NCBI GenBank assembly: GCA_943333505.2 | Contig: CALQTN020000001.1 | Location: 1 to 64,000 of the forward strand | Reading direction: 5' to 3' | Source: Asaia bogorensis | GTDB taxonomy: Bacteria > Pseudomonadota > Alphaproteobacteria > Acetobacterales > Acetobacteraceae | DNA: 64,000 nt | Shown here: positions 16,986-26,636 of the stretch, piece after piece | Position numbering within the stretch: position 1 is the stretch's first letter | Layout of the letters: each line of letters starts with the position of its first letter | Notes under the pieces: model-generated | Databases searched by the model: none | Told to the model about the DNA's origin: nothing | What the model saw: the letters and a program-made list of their open reading frames with translations, nothing else | Made by a program: the position numbers and the translations under genes

Positions 16986-17965
16986 GTTTTGGGCTTCTCC
17001 ACATGGCCCCCGAAGCCGAGCCGCATCGCCGACAGCATTTTTTCGGCAAAGGTGTGCGACTGACGCGAGCGGAAACGCACAAACAGCGCGGCGGCCAACA
17101 CATCGGCCGGCACCGCCTGTTCAACCGCTGCATCGATGGTCCAGCGGCCTTCCCCGGAATCCTCAACATGGCCAGAGAAATGTTCCAGTGTCCCATCACC
17201 CGCCAGAGCATCCGCCGAAAGATCGAGCAGCCAGGATGTCACCACGCTGCCGCGGCGCCAAACCTCGGCAATATCGGCAAGATCAAAATCATAGCGTTCA
17301 CCATCCGGCAATTTGGCCGCATTGCGTGATTGCAGGATGTCGAAGCCTTCCGCGAAGGCCTGCATCATGCCGTATTCAATTCCATTATGGATCATCTTCA
17401 CGAAATGCCCAGCGCCAGACGGGCCGGCATACAGATACCCCTGCTCGGGCCGCGTATCGCGCGCGCCACGATCGGCGGTGCGGGGAATGTCACCCATACC
17501 TGGAGCAAGAGCCGCAAAAATAGGATCAAGAAATTCGAACGCAGCCTTCTCCCCGCCGATCATCAGGCAGTATCCGCGCTCGAGCCCCCACACGCCACCC
17601 GAGGTCCCAACATCCATGTAACGGATCCCTTTGACCGCAAGTTCACGGGCACGCCGCACATCGTCCTTGAAATTGGAATTGCCGCCATCGATCAGGATAT
17701 CGTTCGGTCCCAGCAAGCCACCGAGGGTGGCAATAGTGGTTTCCGTAATCTCGCCAGCCGGTAGCATGACCCAGGCGGCGCGCGGGTTCTGGTCGAGCTT
17801 GCCCACAAGATCGGCGAGCGACGTTGCGGGCGTGGCGCCGAGGGCTGCTAGTTCGGCAACCGATTTCGGGTTGGCGTCAAAGACCACGCAGGAATGCCCT
17901 GCCCGCATCAAGCGACGGACAATATTCCCGCCCATCCGGCCTAGGCCGATCATTCCGAGTTGCAT
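16982..17965 (-). CDS. gnd: 6-phosphogluconate dehydrogenase, decarboxylating
   Basis: This 327-residue short form (YqeC/GndA type) is often NAD-preferring. The N-terminal Rossmann motif is [19 protein letters not shown], with VVFDANP after beta-2. The substrate region includes [25 protein letters not shown] and [20 protein letters not shown]. It converts 6-phosphogluconate to ribulose-5-phosphate. Forming one unit with gluconokinase, it gives a gluconate-to-pentose-phosphate route, characteristic of acetic acid bacteria. Confidence 0.94.
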   Translation of the reverse strand: MQLGMIGLGRMGGNIVRRLMRAGHSCVVFDANPKSVAELAALGATPATSLADLVGKLDQNPRAAWVMLPAGEITETTIATLGGLLGPNDILIDGGNSNFKDDVRRARELAVKGIRYMDVGTSGGVWGLERGYCLMIGGEKAAFEFLDPIFAALAPGMGDIPRTADRGARDTRPEQGYLYAGPSGAGHFVKMIHNGIEYGMMQAFAEGFDILQSRNAAKLPDGERYDFDLADIAEVWRRGSVVTSWLLDLSADALAGDGTLEHFSGHVEDSGEGRWTIDAAVEQAVPADVLAAALFVRFRSRQSHTFAEKMLSAMRLGFGGHVEKPKT

Positions 17966-18059
17966 GACTTATTTCCCCCTGCTGGTGCGCAAGCCGCTGG
18001 TATAGCCGGCTTTGCGAGCCACAAGAAAGGTGAGAAACAATCCGGCCGGCTAGTCCAGG

Positions 18060-18716
18060 TCAACCAACGGCGCGCAGATGCGATGCCCGGGTCACCGGGG
18101 CATCACCGAAGCCTATCGCCTTGCTTACCCTTAGGGCCGCCGGTGTCGCGTCGGTCATCGCCGCCTCAACGCGATTGCGCACCCCAAGTTGCCGGTAGAG
18201 CGCGGCGAGATGGGTTTTAACCGTCGGCACCGCAAGCCCAAGCTGGCGGGCCATTTCCTTGGTCGACCTGGCTTCCCTCACCAGACGCAGCACATCGCGC
18301 TGACGCCCTGTCAGTGGCGGCCCCTCGGGCCGTCCGCGCTGCTGCATTTGTTCGACCGGGTGCAGCACCTCCACGAGACCAGTCGTTCTGAGGCAAGAAT
18401 CATCCATTACACCTTGCGGTGGCGGAACAACGGCTTGGGTCGGGACGCTGCCCAGAGGTAACCCGGCCGCGCCACCCAGAAGGCAAAACTGCGCTTGCGG
18501 ATAGCGGGATGCTAAAGCGTCGGCCGAGAAATCTCGGCCATAGCCATTCATTGCGGTATCCAAACACACGAACACAAATACCTCGCCTTCCAGCAAGGCA
18601 CGAACCTCGGGACCATTATATGCCCGCCGTGTTACAATTCCGGGATGGCTCAACCCCAGCACGGTTGCCACAGATGCGTAAAGGCCAGCATCAAGGGTCG
18701 CGACAAGGGCTTGCAT
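18060..18716 (-). CDS. LuxR-family transcriptional regulator
   Basis: From the ATG at 18716 the protein has about 218 residues. A receiver-like or unassigned N-terminal region (MQALVATLDAGLYASVATVL) is followed by a C-terminal helix-turn-helix, PPLTGRQRDVLRLVREARST then KEMARQLGLAVPTVKTHLAAL then YRQLGVRNRVEA, typical of NarL/LuxR proteins. I saw no convincing phospho-acceptor Asp, so it may be an orphan regulator. An alternative TTG start at 18794 would add 26 residues. I prefer 18716 because a small frame with a good ribosome-binding site ends exactly there as TAATG. The target is unknown; the neighbours are gnd and the esterase-like gene. Confidence 0.78.
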   Translation of the reverse strand: MQALVATLDAGLYASVATVLGLSHPGIVTRRAYNGPEVRALLEGEVFVFVCLDTAMNGYGRDFSADALASRYPQAQFCLLGGAAGLPLGSVPTQAVVPPPQGVMDDSCLRTTGLVEVLHPVEQMQQRGRPEGPPLTGRQRDVLRLVREARSTKEMARQLGLAVPTVKTHLAALYRQLGVRNRVEAAMTDATPAALRVSKAIGFGDAPVTRASHLRAVG

Positions 18717-18778
18717 TACCGTGCGATCCAAGAACCGCCATGCGGCGCGGCAACTCGTGTCTCGTCGATCCCCATCAT
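18716..18778 (-). CDS. Putative leader peptide coupled to the LuxR gene
   Basis: This 20-codon frame starts ATG ATG GGG at 18778, 8 bases after GAGGGG, a strong ribosome-binding site. It ends in TAA overlapping the ATG of the LuxR gene (TAATG at 18714-18718). The peptide begins MMGIDETRVAAPH. It lies in a different frame from the regulator. The arrangement suggests translational coupling or attenuation. It could instead be chance, with the regulator starting at the TTG at 18794. Confidence 0.45.
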   Translation of the reverse strand: MMGIDETRVAAPHGGSWIAR

Positions 18779-19138
18779 CACTTAATCCCCTCAACCGGTT
18801 CTGTTAACGGCTTCCACACCGGAACCCTAGCAACAATTGTCCACAAATTACAATTGTATTCATTAGACCTCCCATTTTATGTTTTTTTAACCGTTTTTTA
18901 GCCACCAAACGCCTGCCTGCATAACATCTTGCGCCCGTACTGCCGCAACACGAGTTAGAGACGATTGTGAATAACACCGGATGGCGACATTAAATTACTT
19001 GAATCCCATCTCAGCTTTGGGATTATATCCATACATATCAAGATATTGTAAGTTTTCTGTAGGATTTTAATTTATGTTAACCAGACAAAAGGCAGATTAT
19101 GCCCGCCTGGCGACCGATACACGCCCGAGCCCAAAACC
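18779..19138. other. AT-rich intergenic region between divergent regulator and esterase-like gene
   Basis: About 360 bases without a convincing gene, clearly more AT-rich than its surroundings (for example TTTATGTTTTTTTAACCG near 18877 and ATTTTAATTTATGTTAACC near 19065). It contains two ACAATTGT palindromes at 18833-18840 and 18850-18857, 17 bases apart, which could be operator half-sites. It must hold the promoters of both divergent genes, but I could not assign -35/-10 pairs with confidence. Confidence 0.6.
18833..18857. promoter_or_regulatory. Paired ACAATTGT sites
   Basis: Two identical 8-bp palindromes ACAATTGT occur 17 bases apart (start to start) upstream of the LuxR gene and its leader peptide. 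They are candidate binding sites for a dimeric regulator. There is no direct support beyond the repetition. Confidence 0.35.
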
Positions 19139-20629
19139 GTGACCGTCGCTCGCATCACCCTGGGCGCGTTGCGGGGCGCAACGGGGGTCAGCCAGTTCCG
19201 CGGAATCCCATATGCAACCGCGGAGCGATTTCGTCCGCCGATCGCCATAACCGCTTGGGCCGGAGCGCGCGACGCCCGCCGCCACGGCCCAATCGCGCCC
19301 CAACCTCCTGCAGGCTATTTCCGTACCCGTAATTTGGAAATGGCAGCCCAAGACGAAAATTGCCTCACCCTGTCGATCGCCACACCCGCGGTGCCGCCGC
19401 CTGCAGAGCTCACCACCGCGGCGGATGAGTTTGCCCCTCGCCCAGTCGTAGTATTCATCCATGGCGGCGGCTACGAAACCGGCGCCGGATCCTTGGAACT
19501 CTACGATCCAGCTACTTTATGCGCCGACAGCGACGTCGTAGTGGTGCGCATCAATTATCGGCTTGGAGCGTTAGGATTTCTCTACCTGCCCGGCGTGGCG
19601 GAGTGCAACATGGGGCTACTCGACATCATTGCGGCCCTTCGCTGGCTCCAGACCCATATCACCCAATTTGGCGGCGACCCAGCTAATATCACGCTCATCG
19701 GGCATGAAGCTGGGGCGCATGCAATCCTGTGTCTCCTGACAATGTGGGATAGCCAGGGCCTATTCCACCGCATCTTCCTGGCAAGTTGCCCGATCGGTAT
19801 TACCCCGCAATCGCGCGAAATCGCCCGTCAAACCGCGAACCAACTCTGCGACGCGGCAGGGGTGAACCCATCCGACCTCGCCGACCTGTCGACTGTACAA
19901 ATCATCGGGGCGCAAAATAAGGTATGCCATAATCTGCGCCGCTTCGCAGAAATAACCATGCCCTTCATGCCGATGTTCGACACCCTGCATGGCTACAACG
20001 ACCCGACATTGTTCCTCCAAGCCGCTGCCCAGCCTGCCGCTGCACGCGGCATTCGCATGATCATCGGCACTACGCGTGAGGAGATGCATGCAAATCTTGC
20101 GGCCAGCAATACGTTACTGCCCCCGAGCTCGGTGGCAATCGCGACCCGCTTCGCCGAAATAACAGGGTCCGCAGACACAATTACGCTCTATCGCCACCGA
20201 AGGGCCGGCGGCAACAATTGCGACCTGCTGGGCGATCTCATGACCGACCATCTGTTCCTGTTTCCTGCCCTGGCATTGGCCGAGGCCACCACCAATGCGG
20301 GCGGCCAGGCCTGGGTATACCAATTCGACTGGTCGCCACGGGGCAGCGAACTGCGAGCGTGCCAGGGGATCGATCTGGCGTGTCTGTTCGGAACCGCCGC
20401 GGCGTGGACGGAAACAAAAATTCTGGACGGTGCCCAACCAGGCGAGTACCAAAGTATCGGAAATGCCCAGAGGGCCGCGTTGGGAGAATTTGTGCATACC
20501 GACGATCCCGCCGCCCCCGGCCTACCGTGGCCGCCGTATCGACTGCCCATGCGATTGACAATGCGGTTTGACACTGCGCTCGGTCCGTCGGGCGACCCAG
20601 CGGGAGCAAACTGGCGAATGGCAGAATAA
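19139..20629 (+). CDS. Carboxylesterase type B-fold protein lacking catalytic Ser and His
   Basis: This 496-residue protein clearly belongs to the carboxylesterase/cholinesterase family: RGIPYATAERFRPP, DENCLTLSIATP, oxyanion loop VVFIHGGGY (104-112), VVVRINYRLGALGFL, and NMGLLDIIAALRWLQTHITQ then FGGDPANITL. However the nucleophile elbow, normally GESAG, is GHEAG with Glu190 in place of Ser. The segment that normally carries the catalytic His (HGxELPYVFG) reads CQGIDLACLFG with Gln409. So two triad members are replaced while the fold is intact. It may be a binding or sensory pseudo-esterase. The start is GTG at 19139; no strong ribosome-binding site is visible. Confidence 0.83.
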   Translation: MTVARITLGALRGATGVSQFRGIPYATAERFRPPIAITAWAGARDARRHGPIAPQPPAGYFRTRNLEMAAQDENCLTLSIATPAVPPPAELTTAADEFAPRPVVVFIHGGGYETGAGSLELYDPATLCADSDVVVVRINYRLGALGFLYLPGVAECNMGLLDIIAALRWLQTHITQFGGDPANITLIGHEAGAHAILCLLTMWDSQGLFHRIFLASCPIGITPQSREIARQTANQLCDAAGVNPSDLADLSTVQIIGAQNKVCHNLRRFAEITMPFMPMFDTLHGYNDPTLFLQAAAQPAAARGIRMIIGTTREEMHANLAASNTLLPPSSVAIATRFAEITGSADTITLYRHRRAGGNNCDLLGDLMTDHLFLFPALALAEATTNAGGQAWVYQFDWSPRGSELRACQGIDLACLFGTAAAWTETKILDGAQPGEYQSIGNAQRAALGEFVHTDDPAAPGLPWPPYRLPMRLTMRFDTALGPSGDPAGANWRMAE

Positions 20630-20689
20630 CGCCCGCTTGCGCGGCTAACGAGCGGCACCCAAACCAGCAATACAACGCGGGAGACCGAT

Positions 20690-21058
20690 ATGCGCGCGAT
20701 CGCTAGCGAAACCACACAGATCAACGCATGGCACGCCCACATCTACTACACGCCCAAGACCAAGCCCGCTGCACTTCGCCTGCGCGAGTGGGTCGGGGCC
20801 CGCTTTCCGGCCACCGCGCTCGGTCGCTGGCATGACGTCAAAGTTGGCCCGCATCCGACGGCAATGTATCAAATCGCATTCCCGACGGATATGTTCCCGA
20901 GCCTCGTACCGTTCCTGGCAATGAACCGTATGGGTCTAACCGTACTTCTACACCCTGAGAGCGGTCGGCCGCGAGATGACCATCTGCACAATGCCATTTG
21001 GATGGGGGCCGTTCTGGCGTTAGACGCCAGCATGCTACCGGAAACCAAGCCCCTTTAA
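20690..21058 (+). CDS. DOPA 4,5-dioxygenase-family protein
   Basis: This 122-residue protein has the histidine-rich pattern of the DOPA 4,5-dioxygenase family: WHAHIYYTPKTKPAA, VGPHPTAMYQIAF, LTVLLHPESG and DDHLHNAIWMG. The family cleaves catechol rings in fungi and plants; bacterial members are mostly uncharacterised. It follows the pseudo-esterase by 60 bases on the same strand and probably shares its transcript. It ends just before a hairpin shared with the convergent ribosomal operon. Confidence 0.82.
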   Translation: MRAIASETTQINAWHAHIYYTPKTKPAALRLREWVGARFPATALGRWHDVKVGPHPTAMYQIAFPTDMFPSLVPFLAMNRMGLTVLLHPESGRPRDDHLHNAIWMGAVLALDASMLPETKPL

Positions 21059-21090
21059 ACGAAAACGCCCAGCACATGCGTACTGGGCGC
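21055..21090 (-). terminator. Intrinsic terminator of the ribosomal operon
   Basis: On the minus strand CGCCCAG and CTGGGCG (21066-21072 and 21083-21089) form a 7-bp GC-rich stem followed by TTTTCGTTT. It lies downstream of rplQ, the last gene of the operon. It may also slow transcription arriving from the DOPA-dioxygenase-like gene on the plus strand, where the T-run is poor. Confidence 0.75.
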
Positions 21091-21115
21091 TACGTCTTAC
21101 GGAAACTACGATTGC

Positions 21116-21538
21116 CTATTCAGCGTCATCCTCCGCCATAACTTCCGGCCGCGGACCGCTATCCAAGCCCTTGGCATCGACATCCCGATCGACCAACTCG
21201 ATCACTGCCATATCCGCTGCGTCGCCATAACGCATTCCCGCCTTCAGAACGCGGGTATAACCACCCTGCCGATCCTTATAGCGTTCAGCAATCACACTGA
21301 ACAATTTGGACACAATCACGTCGTCACGCAACTGGGCGTAAGCCTGACGACGCGCATGCAATCCGCCGCGTTTACCAAGAGTAATGAGCTTCTCAGCCAC
21401 CGGCCGCAGCTCCTTGGCTTTCGGCAAGGTGGTGGTGATTTGCTCATGCTTGATCAACGCGTGCGCAAGATTGCGAAACATCGCAAAGCGATGGCTGGTG
21501 GTAACGCCGAGCTTCCGCCCGGAAACGCCGTGACGCAT
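21116..21538 (-). CDS. rplQ: 50S ribosomal protein L17
   Basis: At 140 residues, it starts [20 protein letters not shown] and continues [20 protein letters not shown], the L17 signature. It packs at the exit-tunnel region of the large subunit. The last ~20 residues are an acidic tail (ending EVMAEDDAE), common in alphaproteobacteria. It is the last gene of the alpha cluster, 44 bases after rpoA, and is followed by an intrinsic terminator. Confidence 0.97.
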   Translation of the reverse strand: MRHGVSGRKLGVTTSHRFAMFRNLAHALIKHEQITTTLPKAKELRPVAEKLITLGKRGGLHARRQAYAQLRDDVIVSKLFSVIAERYKDRQGGYTRVLKAGMRYGDAADMAVIELVDRDVDAKGLDSGPRPEVMAEDDAE

Positions 21539-21582
21539 GGTCTAACTCCTCACACGCTGTTTGCGTGCAGTCATGTCAAAAT

Positions 21583-22614
21583 TCAGAACGGCTCTTCGAG
21601 ACGTTTGGCGAGATCTTCGATGTTTTCAGGCGGCCAACCGGTGACAGCCATCCCAAGCGACAGCGCCATCGAGGCCAAGACTTCCTTGATCTCGTTCAGC
21701 GACTTGCGCCCGAAATTCGGCGTGCGCAGCATTTCCTGTTCGGACTTCTGCACAAGATCACCGATATAGATGATATTGTCGTTCTTCAAACAATTCGCAC
21801 TACGGACCGAGAGTTCGAGCTCTTCGACCTTCCGGAGCAGATTCCGGTTGAACGGCAGGTCATCTTCGGGTTCGGCGGTAGTGGCAGCGTGCGGCTCATC
21901 AAAGTTAATGAACAACTGGAGCTGATCCTGGAGGATCCGCGACGCAAGCGCCACAGCGTCTTCCGGCGCAACCGCGCCATTCGTTTCAAGATTCAACACC
22001 AACTTGTCATAGTCGGTAATCTGGCCAAGCCGGGTCGGCTCAACGCGGTACGACACACGCCGCACCGGTGAATAAATCGAATCAATCGGAATCAGCCCAA
22101 TCGGCGCATCCTCGGGACGATTGGCGCTCGCAGGTTGATAGCCCCGACCGAGTTGAACCGTGAACTCCATTCCAAGCTTGGCGCCGTCATCAAGCGTACA
22201 AATCACCAGATCAGGATTCATAACTTCAATATCGTGACCAGTGGTGATCTGGCCCGCCCGCACTTCCCCCGGCCCAACGGCATTCAGCACCATCCGCTTG
22301 GGGCCTTCGCCATGCATGCGAAGTGCAAGCTGTTTGATGTTCAACACGATGTCGGTAACGTCCTCACGGACCCCAGCGATTGAGCTGAACTCGTGGAGGA
22401 CGCCATCAATCTGCACCGCCGTCACAGCCGCGCCCTGCAGCGAAGAAAGCAGAATGCGACGGATGGCATTGCCAAGTGTAATACCGAAGCCGCGCTCAAG
22501 CGGCTCTGCGATCACAGTGCCAACACGGGAAGGATCGGAACCGGGCTCCACGAGGAGCTTTTCCGGTTTGATCAGGGATTGCCAGTTTCTTTGCAGAACA
22601 GCGCTAAGTCTCAT
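21583..22614 (-). CDS. rpoA: DNA-directed RNA polymerase subunit alpha
   Basis: This 343-residue alpha subunit has an N-terminal assembly domain ([20 protein letters not shown]) and a C-terminal domain ([20 protein letters not shown] and [17 protein letters not shown]) that contacts UP elements and activators. Length and both domains are normal. It lies between rpsK and rplQ as in most bacteria. Confidence 0.98.
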   Translation of the reverse strand: MRLSAVLQRNWQSLIKPEKLLVEPGSDPSRVGTVIAEPLERGFGITLGNAIRRILLSSLQGAAVTAVQIDGVLHEFSSIAGVREDVTDIVLNIKQLALRMHGEGPKRMVLNAVGPGEVRAGQITTGHDIEVMNPDLVICTLDDGAKLGMEFTVQLGRGYQPASANRPEDAPIGLIPIDSIYSPVRRVSYRVEPTRLGQITDYDKLVLNLETNGAVAPEDAVALASRILQDQLQLFINFDEPHAATTAEPEDDLPFNRNLLRKVEELELSVRSANCLKNDNIIYIGDLVQKSEQEMLRTPNFGRKSLNEIKEVLASMALSLGMAVTGWPPENIEDLAKRLEEPF

Positions 22615-22716
22615 GTAAATGTCACCTCACGGCGCGTTGCCGTTTGCCTAGGCGTGGTGTGGGGAAGAAGCAGTTCCGCCCCGGCGTCATATGGGCACCC
22701 GACGGGCGCGCGCCGA

Positions 22717-23112
22717 TCACACCCGGCGACGTTTGCGCGGGCGGCAACCATTATGGGGGATTGGGGTCATGTCACGGATCGCCGTGATCGAAAACCCGAC
22801 AGCCTGCAGCGCGCGCAGCGCACTCTCGCGACCTGAGCCCGGGCCAGAAACCTCTATCTCGAGGGTCTCCATGCCGTGCTCCCGGGCCTTCTTACCAGCA
22901 TCCTCAGCGGCAACCTGCGCAGCATAGGGAGTCGACTTACGGCTCCCTTTGAAGCCGGACATCCCAGCCGAAGACCAAGCAATCGTGTTGCCCTGAGCAT
23001 CCGTGATCGTGATCATCGTATTATTAAATGTCGCCGCGACGTGGGCAACGCCCGACGTGATGTTTTTGCGCTCTTTGCGACGGGGGCGCGCGGCGCCTGC
23101 TGGCTTCGCCAT
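22717..23112 (-). CDS. rpsK: 30S ribosomal protein S11
   Basis: At 131 residues, it has [40 protein letters not shown] and the C-terminal [16 protein letters not shown], the S11 signature. It binds the platform of the small subunit near the E site. It sits in the alpha cluster 109 bases downstream of rpsM. Confidence 0.98.
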   Translation of the reverse strand: MAKPAGAARPRRKERKNITSGVAHVAATFNNTMITITDAQGNTIAWSSAGMSGFKGSRKSTPYAAQVAAEDAGKKAREHGMETLEIEVSGPGSGRESALRALQAVGFSITAIRDMTPIPHNGCRPRKRRRV

Positions 23113-23221
23113 CGAGTATCATCCTATCAAATTTTACGCCGACTGCTGACGGTAACGGCCAGCAGGGGCAAGGTGATCGTCGCCCAAATAATTGGGCGCG
23201 TAACGAGCGCTCGAAAAACGC

Positions 23222-23599
23222 CTACTTAGTAACTTTCTTCTTGCCGGCGATTGCCACAGCCTTACCCTTACGGGTGCGCGCATTGGTGTGGGTCCGCTGA
23301 CCGCGCACCGGCAACCCGCGACGATGCCGCAAACCGCGATAACAACCCAAGTCCATCAACCGCTTGATGTTCATCGCGGTCTCGCGACGAAGATCGCCTT
23401 CGACGCGATATTCGCGATCGACGAGTTCACGAATACGGAGCACTTCGTCATCCGAAAGCTGGTTAACCCGGCGATCCTCAGGGATCCCCAGTTTGCTGCA
23501 AATGGCGTCGGCCTTGGTCGGGCCGATACCAAAAATATAGCGAAGGCTGATCTTGACCCGCTTGTTGGTCGGGATATTCACACCGGCAATACGCGCCAC
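23222..23599 (-). CDS. rpsM: 30S ribosomal protein S13
   Basis: At 125 residues, it begins [19 protein letters not shown] and carries [19 protein letters not shown] and [20 protein letters not shown]. It binds the head of the small subunit and contacts the P-site tRNA. It has its own upstream promoter (23740-23767), so the alpha cluster can be transcribed separately. No rpmJ gene precedes it. Confidence 0.98.
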   Translation of the reverse strand: MARIAGVNIPTNKRVKISLRYIFGIGPTKADAICSKLGIPEDRRVNQLSDDEVLRIRELVDREYRVEGDLRRETAMNIKRLMDLGCYRGLRHRRGLPVRGQRTHTNARTRKGKAVAIAGKKKVTK

Positions 23600-23661
23600 G
23601 CTGTCTCACTCCTGATTGTCCCAACGAACCGGAATTGCCGGGACGCACGGAACGGGCTTAG

Positions 23662-23688
23662 CCTGCCCATCGGTTAGAACCGGGCAGG
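23662..23688 (-). promoter_or_regulatory. Stem-loop in the rpsM leader
   Basis: CCTGCCC (23662-23668) and GGGCAGG (23682-23688) pair around an inner CGGTT/AACCG stem in the leader between the promoter at 23740-23767 and rpsM. In Escherichia coli the alpha operon is controlled by S4 at its leader. Whether this structure serves such a purpose here is unknown. Confidence 0.4.
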
Positions 23689-23739
23689 TAGAACATAAAC
23701 GAACAGCACCGCGTTTGCAGGTGCCACCCTGGGGGCCGG

Positions 23740-23767
23740 ACTATAGCGGCCGCCCCCGGAGAGTCAA
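23740..23767 (-). promoter_or_regulatory. Sigma-70 promoter upstream of rpsM
   Basis: On the minus strand TTGACT (23762-23767) and TATAGT (23740-23745) are separated by 16 bases. Both hexamers are close to consensus. It sits in the 209-base gap between adk and rpsM and can drive rpsM-rpsK-rpoA-rplQ independently of the long upstream operon. Confidence 0.7.
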
Positions 23768-23808
23768 CTTGCAGGGATCAATTTTTCCTCATCACCCATG
23801 CAAAAATA

Positions 23809-24465
23809 TCAATCCTGAACCCCATCGAGCACCGCAATCAGCGCTGTGGTCACGACATCTATATCGGCCATCCCGTCAACCTGGTGGAGTTTCCCACTTG
23901 CGCGGTAATGGGGTAAAATCGGCGCGGTTTGCGCATGGTAGGCAGCAAGCCGGGCACCAACAGTCTCTCGATTATCATCCGCACGCCGAACAAATTGGAT
24001 ACCACGGCAACGGTCGCAAACGCCCATTACTGTCGGTTTCTGAAATTCGTCGTGGTACCCTTCGCCACAAGCCGCACACGTATACCGACCAGCAATACGT
24101 TCTGTCAGCGCTGCGTCATCAACGACAAGTTCCACAACCGCATCGAGACTTTTGCGAAGCCCCGCGAGCATGGTGTCGAGCGCCTGCGCTTGTGGAACCG
24201 TCCGCGGAAAACCATCCAGAATAAAGCCAGGCGCACAATCAGGCCGTACAATGCGCCCAGCTAACATGCGAATAAGAATATCGTCGGACACCAACGCGCC
24301 CGCAGCCATCACGGCCCTGGCTTGAAGCCCGACCTCGCTCGCTGCGGCAACTTCCGCGCGCAGCATATCGCCCGTGGAAACCTGTATCATACCATAACGA
24401 TCTTGGAGCCGCTTCGCCTGAGTGCCCTTACCCGCACCAGGAGGACCAAGCAGGATAATATTCAC
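23809..24465 (-). CDS. adk: Adenylate kinase
   Basis: This 218-residue long-form kinase interconverts ATP + AMP and 2 ADP. It has the P-loop [20 protein letters not shown], the AMP-binding [14 protein letters not shown], and a large lid. The lid carries four cysteines (CAAC near [10 protein letters not shown] and CDRC later), so it probably binds structural zinc. It sits between secY and rpsM; its ATG overlaps the secY stop by 4 bases. Confidence 0.97.
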   Translation of the reverse strand: MNIILLGPPGAGKGTQAKRLQDRYGMIQVSTGDMLRAEVAAASEVGLQARAVMAAGALVSDDILIRMLAGRIVRPDCAPGFILDGFPRTVPQAQALDTMLAGLRKSLDAVVELVVDDAALTERIAGRYTCAACGEGYHDEFQKPTVMGVCDRCRGIQFVRRADDNRETVGARLAAYHAQTAPILPHYRASGKLHQVDGMADIDVVTTALIAVLDGVQD

Positions 24466-25808
24466 CGTCCGCGCCCTTTCACCCGTGCCTTCTTAATCAG
24501 CCCCTCATACTGATGGGCGATAAGATGCGACTGAATTTGGGTAACTGTATCCATCGTCACCGACACGATAATCATCAGGCTTGTGCCACCGAAGTAGAAC
24601 GGCACGCCATAGCGGCTGATCAGGATTTCCGGCAGCAGGCACACGAGACACAAATAGAGACCACCAATTGTGGTCAACCTCGTCAGGATGGAATCAAAAT
24701 GTGCAGACGTAGCGCCACCCGGGCGGATACCCGGCACAAACCCGCCATATTTCTTCAAGTTATCCGCAGTTTCGTCCGGGTTGAATACGACCGCCGTATA
24801 GAAATAACTGAAAAAGATAATCATCAATGCGTAGGTGAGCATGTAAAGCGGCTCACCATGCCCGAGCGCTATCCCGATCGCGCCAAGCCAGGTCGGCTCT
24901 CCATTCGCACCGGCAAAGCCGGAGATTGTCGCGGGGATCAGCAGAATAGAGCTCGCGAAAATCGGCGGGATAACGCCCGAAGTGTTGATTTTCAGAGGCA
25001 TATGTGTCGAGTCGCCACCGAACATCCGCTGGCCAACTTGCCTCTTCGGGTATTGGATTACGATGCGGCGTTGGGCGCGCTCCATGAACACGATAAACGC
25101 AACCACCGCCACCGCAATAACCAGAAACGCCGCAATGAAAAATGGGCTGAGCGCGCCGGTCCTACCGAGTTCGAGCAGGCTTGCCAAGGCTTGCGGCACA
25201 TTGGCCACAATGCCCGCGAAGATGATCAAACTAATCCCATTCCCGATGCCGCGGGCGGTAATCTGCTCGCCAAGCCACATCAAAAACATTGTTCCGCCGA
25301 CCAGGGTCACGACACACGAGACTCGAAAGAAAGCGCCAGGATCAATGACGGCCGCGCCGAACGCCCCCCGCATACCCTCAAGCCCGACCGCAATCCCATA
25401 TGACTGGACCATTGCGATAACCACGGTGAGATAGCGGGTATATTGATTCAGCCGTTTGCGCCCACTCTCGCCCTCTTTCTTCAGGGCTTCGAGCTGCGGC
25501 ACCGCGGTGGTCATCAGTTGGATAATGATACTGGCCGAAATATAAGGCATAATCGCCAGCGCAAACACCGTCATCCGGCCAAGCGACCCGCCGCTGAACA
25601 TGTCGAACATGCCCAGAATACCACCGCCGTGCTGCGCCAACATTTCGCCCATCACTGCAGCATCCACGCCTGGAACGGGAATGTACGATCCGACCCGATA
25701 GACCAGCAACGCCCCCAAAGTGAACCATATACGGTTCTTGAGCTCGGTTGCCTTCGACAACGTGCCGAGGTTGAGGTTCGCCGCAAGCTGTTCAGCTGCC
25801 GAAGCCAT
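24462..25808 (-). CDS. secY: Protein translocase subunit SecY
   Basis: The 448-residue core of the Sec translocon has about ten membrane helices. Signatures include [20 protein letters not shown], the Arg-rich loop after [20 protein letters not shown], and a C-terminal [20 protein letters not shown]. It exports proteins across the inner membrane. It follows rplO in the spc cluster and is coupled to adk. Confidence 0.98.
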   Translation of the reverse strand: MASAAEQLAANLNLGTLSKATELKNRIWFTLGALLVYRVGSYIPVPGVDAAVMGEMLAQHGGGILGMFDMFSGGSLGRMTVFALAIMPYISASIIIQLMTTAVPQLEALKKEGESGRKRLNQYTRYLTVVIAMVQSYGIAVGLEGMRGAFGAAVIDPGAFFRVSCVVTLVGGTMFLMWLGEQITARGIGNGISLIIFAGIVANVPQALASLLELGRTGALSPFFIAAFLVIAVAVVAFIVFMERAQRRIVIQYPKRQVGQRMFGGDSTHMPLKINTSGVIPPIFASSILLIPATISGFAGANGEPTWLGAIGIALGHGEPLYMLTYALMIIFFSYFYTAVVFNPDETADNLKKYGGFVPGIRPGGATSAHFDSILTRLTTIGGLYLCLVCLLPEILISRYGVPFYFGGTSLMIIVSVTMDTVTQIQSHLIAHQYEGLIKKARVKGRGR

Positions 25809-25923
25809 CAGAAAGTCCCTTCATGCCAACGGCGCACCACGGTCCCGCACCGGCGGGGCCGGTTTGGGCCTATCGGCGCGCCGTCAAACGTATCCTAGCA
25901 ACCCACGCCAACGGGCGGAAGCC

Positions 25924-26409
25924 TCAAGCGTCAGAAGAAACCTTCGGTTTGGCGGTAGTCGTAACAGTCCCACCTGCCGCAATGACGGCAGCGACCGCAC
26001 TCGCTGACGCGCCCGACACAACAATGTTCACAGCAACCCCGATCTCACCGGTCGCAAGCAAACGAACGCCATTCACCCCATGATCGCGGACCATACCGGC
26101 GGAAGCAAGCACAGATTCAGTAATCGGTTGGCTGGCATCAAGTTTGCCTGCGGCAACCGCCTGCGCGATGCTCCCGATATTGATCGGAGCAAATTCTTTC
26201 CGGGTCGGGTTAACGAAGCCGCGCTTCGGGAGTCGCCGATAGATCGGCAACTGTCCGCCTTCAAAGCCATTCAAAGCAACACCCTCACGGGCGCTTTGAC
26301 CTTTATGGCCCTTGCCAGACGTCTTGCCTTTCCCCGAGCCGATACCGCGACCGAGCCGCTTTGATTTCAGGTGCGCGCCTGGGTTGTCGCGCAGTTCGTT
26401 GAGCTTCAT
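25924..26409 (-). CDS. rplO: 50S ribosomal protein L15
   Basis: At 161 residues, it opens [20 protein letters not shown] and has [20 protein letters not shown], the L15 RNA-binding loop, then [20 protein letters not shown]. It is a late-assembly protein of the large subunit. The Ala/Thr/Val-rich C-terminus is slightly longer than usual. Confidence 0.97.
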   Translation of the reverse strand: MKLNELRDNPGAHLKSKRLGRGIGSGKGKTSGKGHKGQSAREGVALNGFEGGQLPIYRRLPKRGFVNPTRKEFAPINIGSIAQAVAAGKLDASQPITESVLASAGMVRDHGVNGVRLLATGEIGVAVNIVVSGASASAVAAVIAAGGTVTTTAKPKVSSDA

Positions 26410-26441
26410 CGCTATTCCTTTCCATCCTTGAGCTTTCAGGC

Positions 26442-26636
26442 TCAGGACAGTTCTTCAACCTTCACGAGATGGGCAACCTTGCGGATCATACCGCGCACCG
26501 AGGGGGTGTCTTCCAGGTCCCGCACTTTGCCGATCTTGTTCAGACCAAGGCCAACCAATGTCGCTTGTTGACCTGGCTTCTGGCCATTACCCGAGCCAGT
26601 CTGCAACACACGCACTTTCTTCTGCGGATCAGACAT
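26442..26636 (-). CDS. rpmD: 50S ribosomal protein L30
   Basis: At 64 residues, it runs from the ATG at 26636 ([20 protein letters not shown]), chosen because it matches the family length. An in-frame reading from 26741 lies inside rpsE. The signature is [20 protein letters not shown]. Its start overlaps the rpsE stop by 8 bases. Confidence 0.95.
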   Translation of the reverse strand: MSDPQKKVRVLQTGSGNGQKPGQQATLVGLGLNKIGKVRDLEDTPSVRGMIRKVAHLVKVEELS

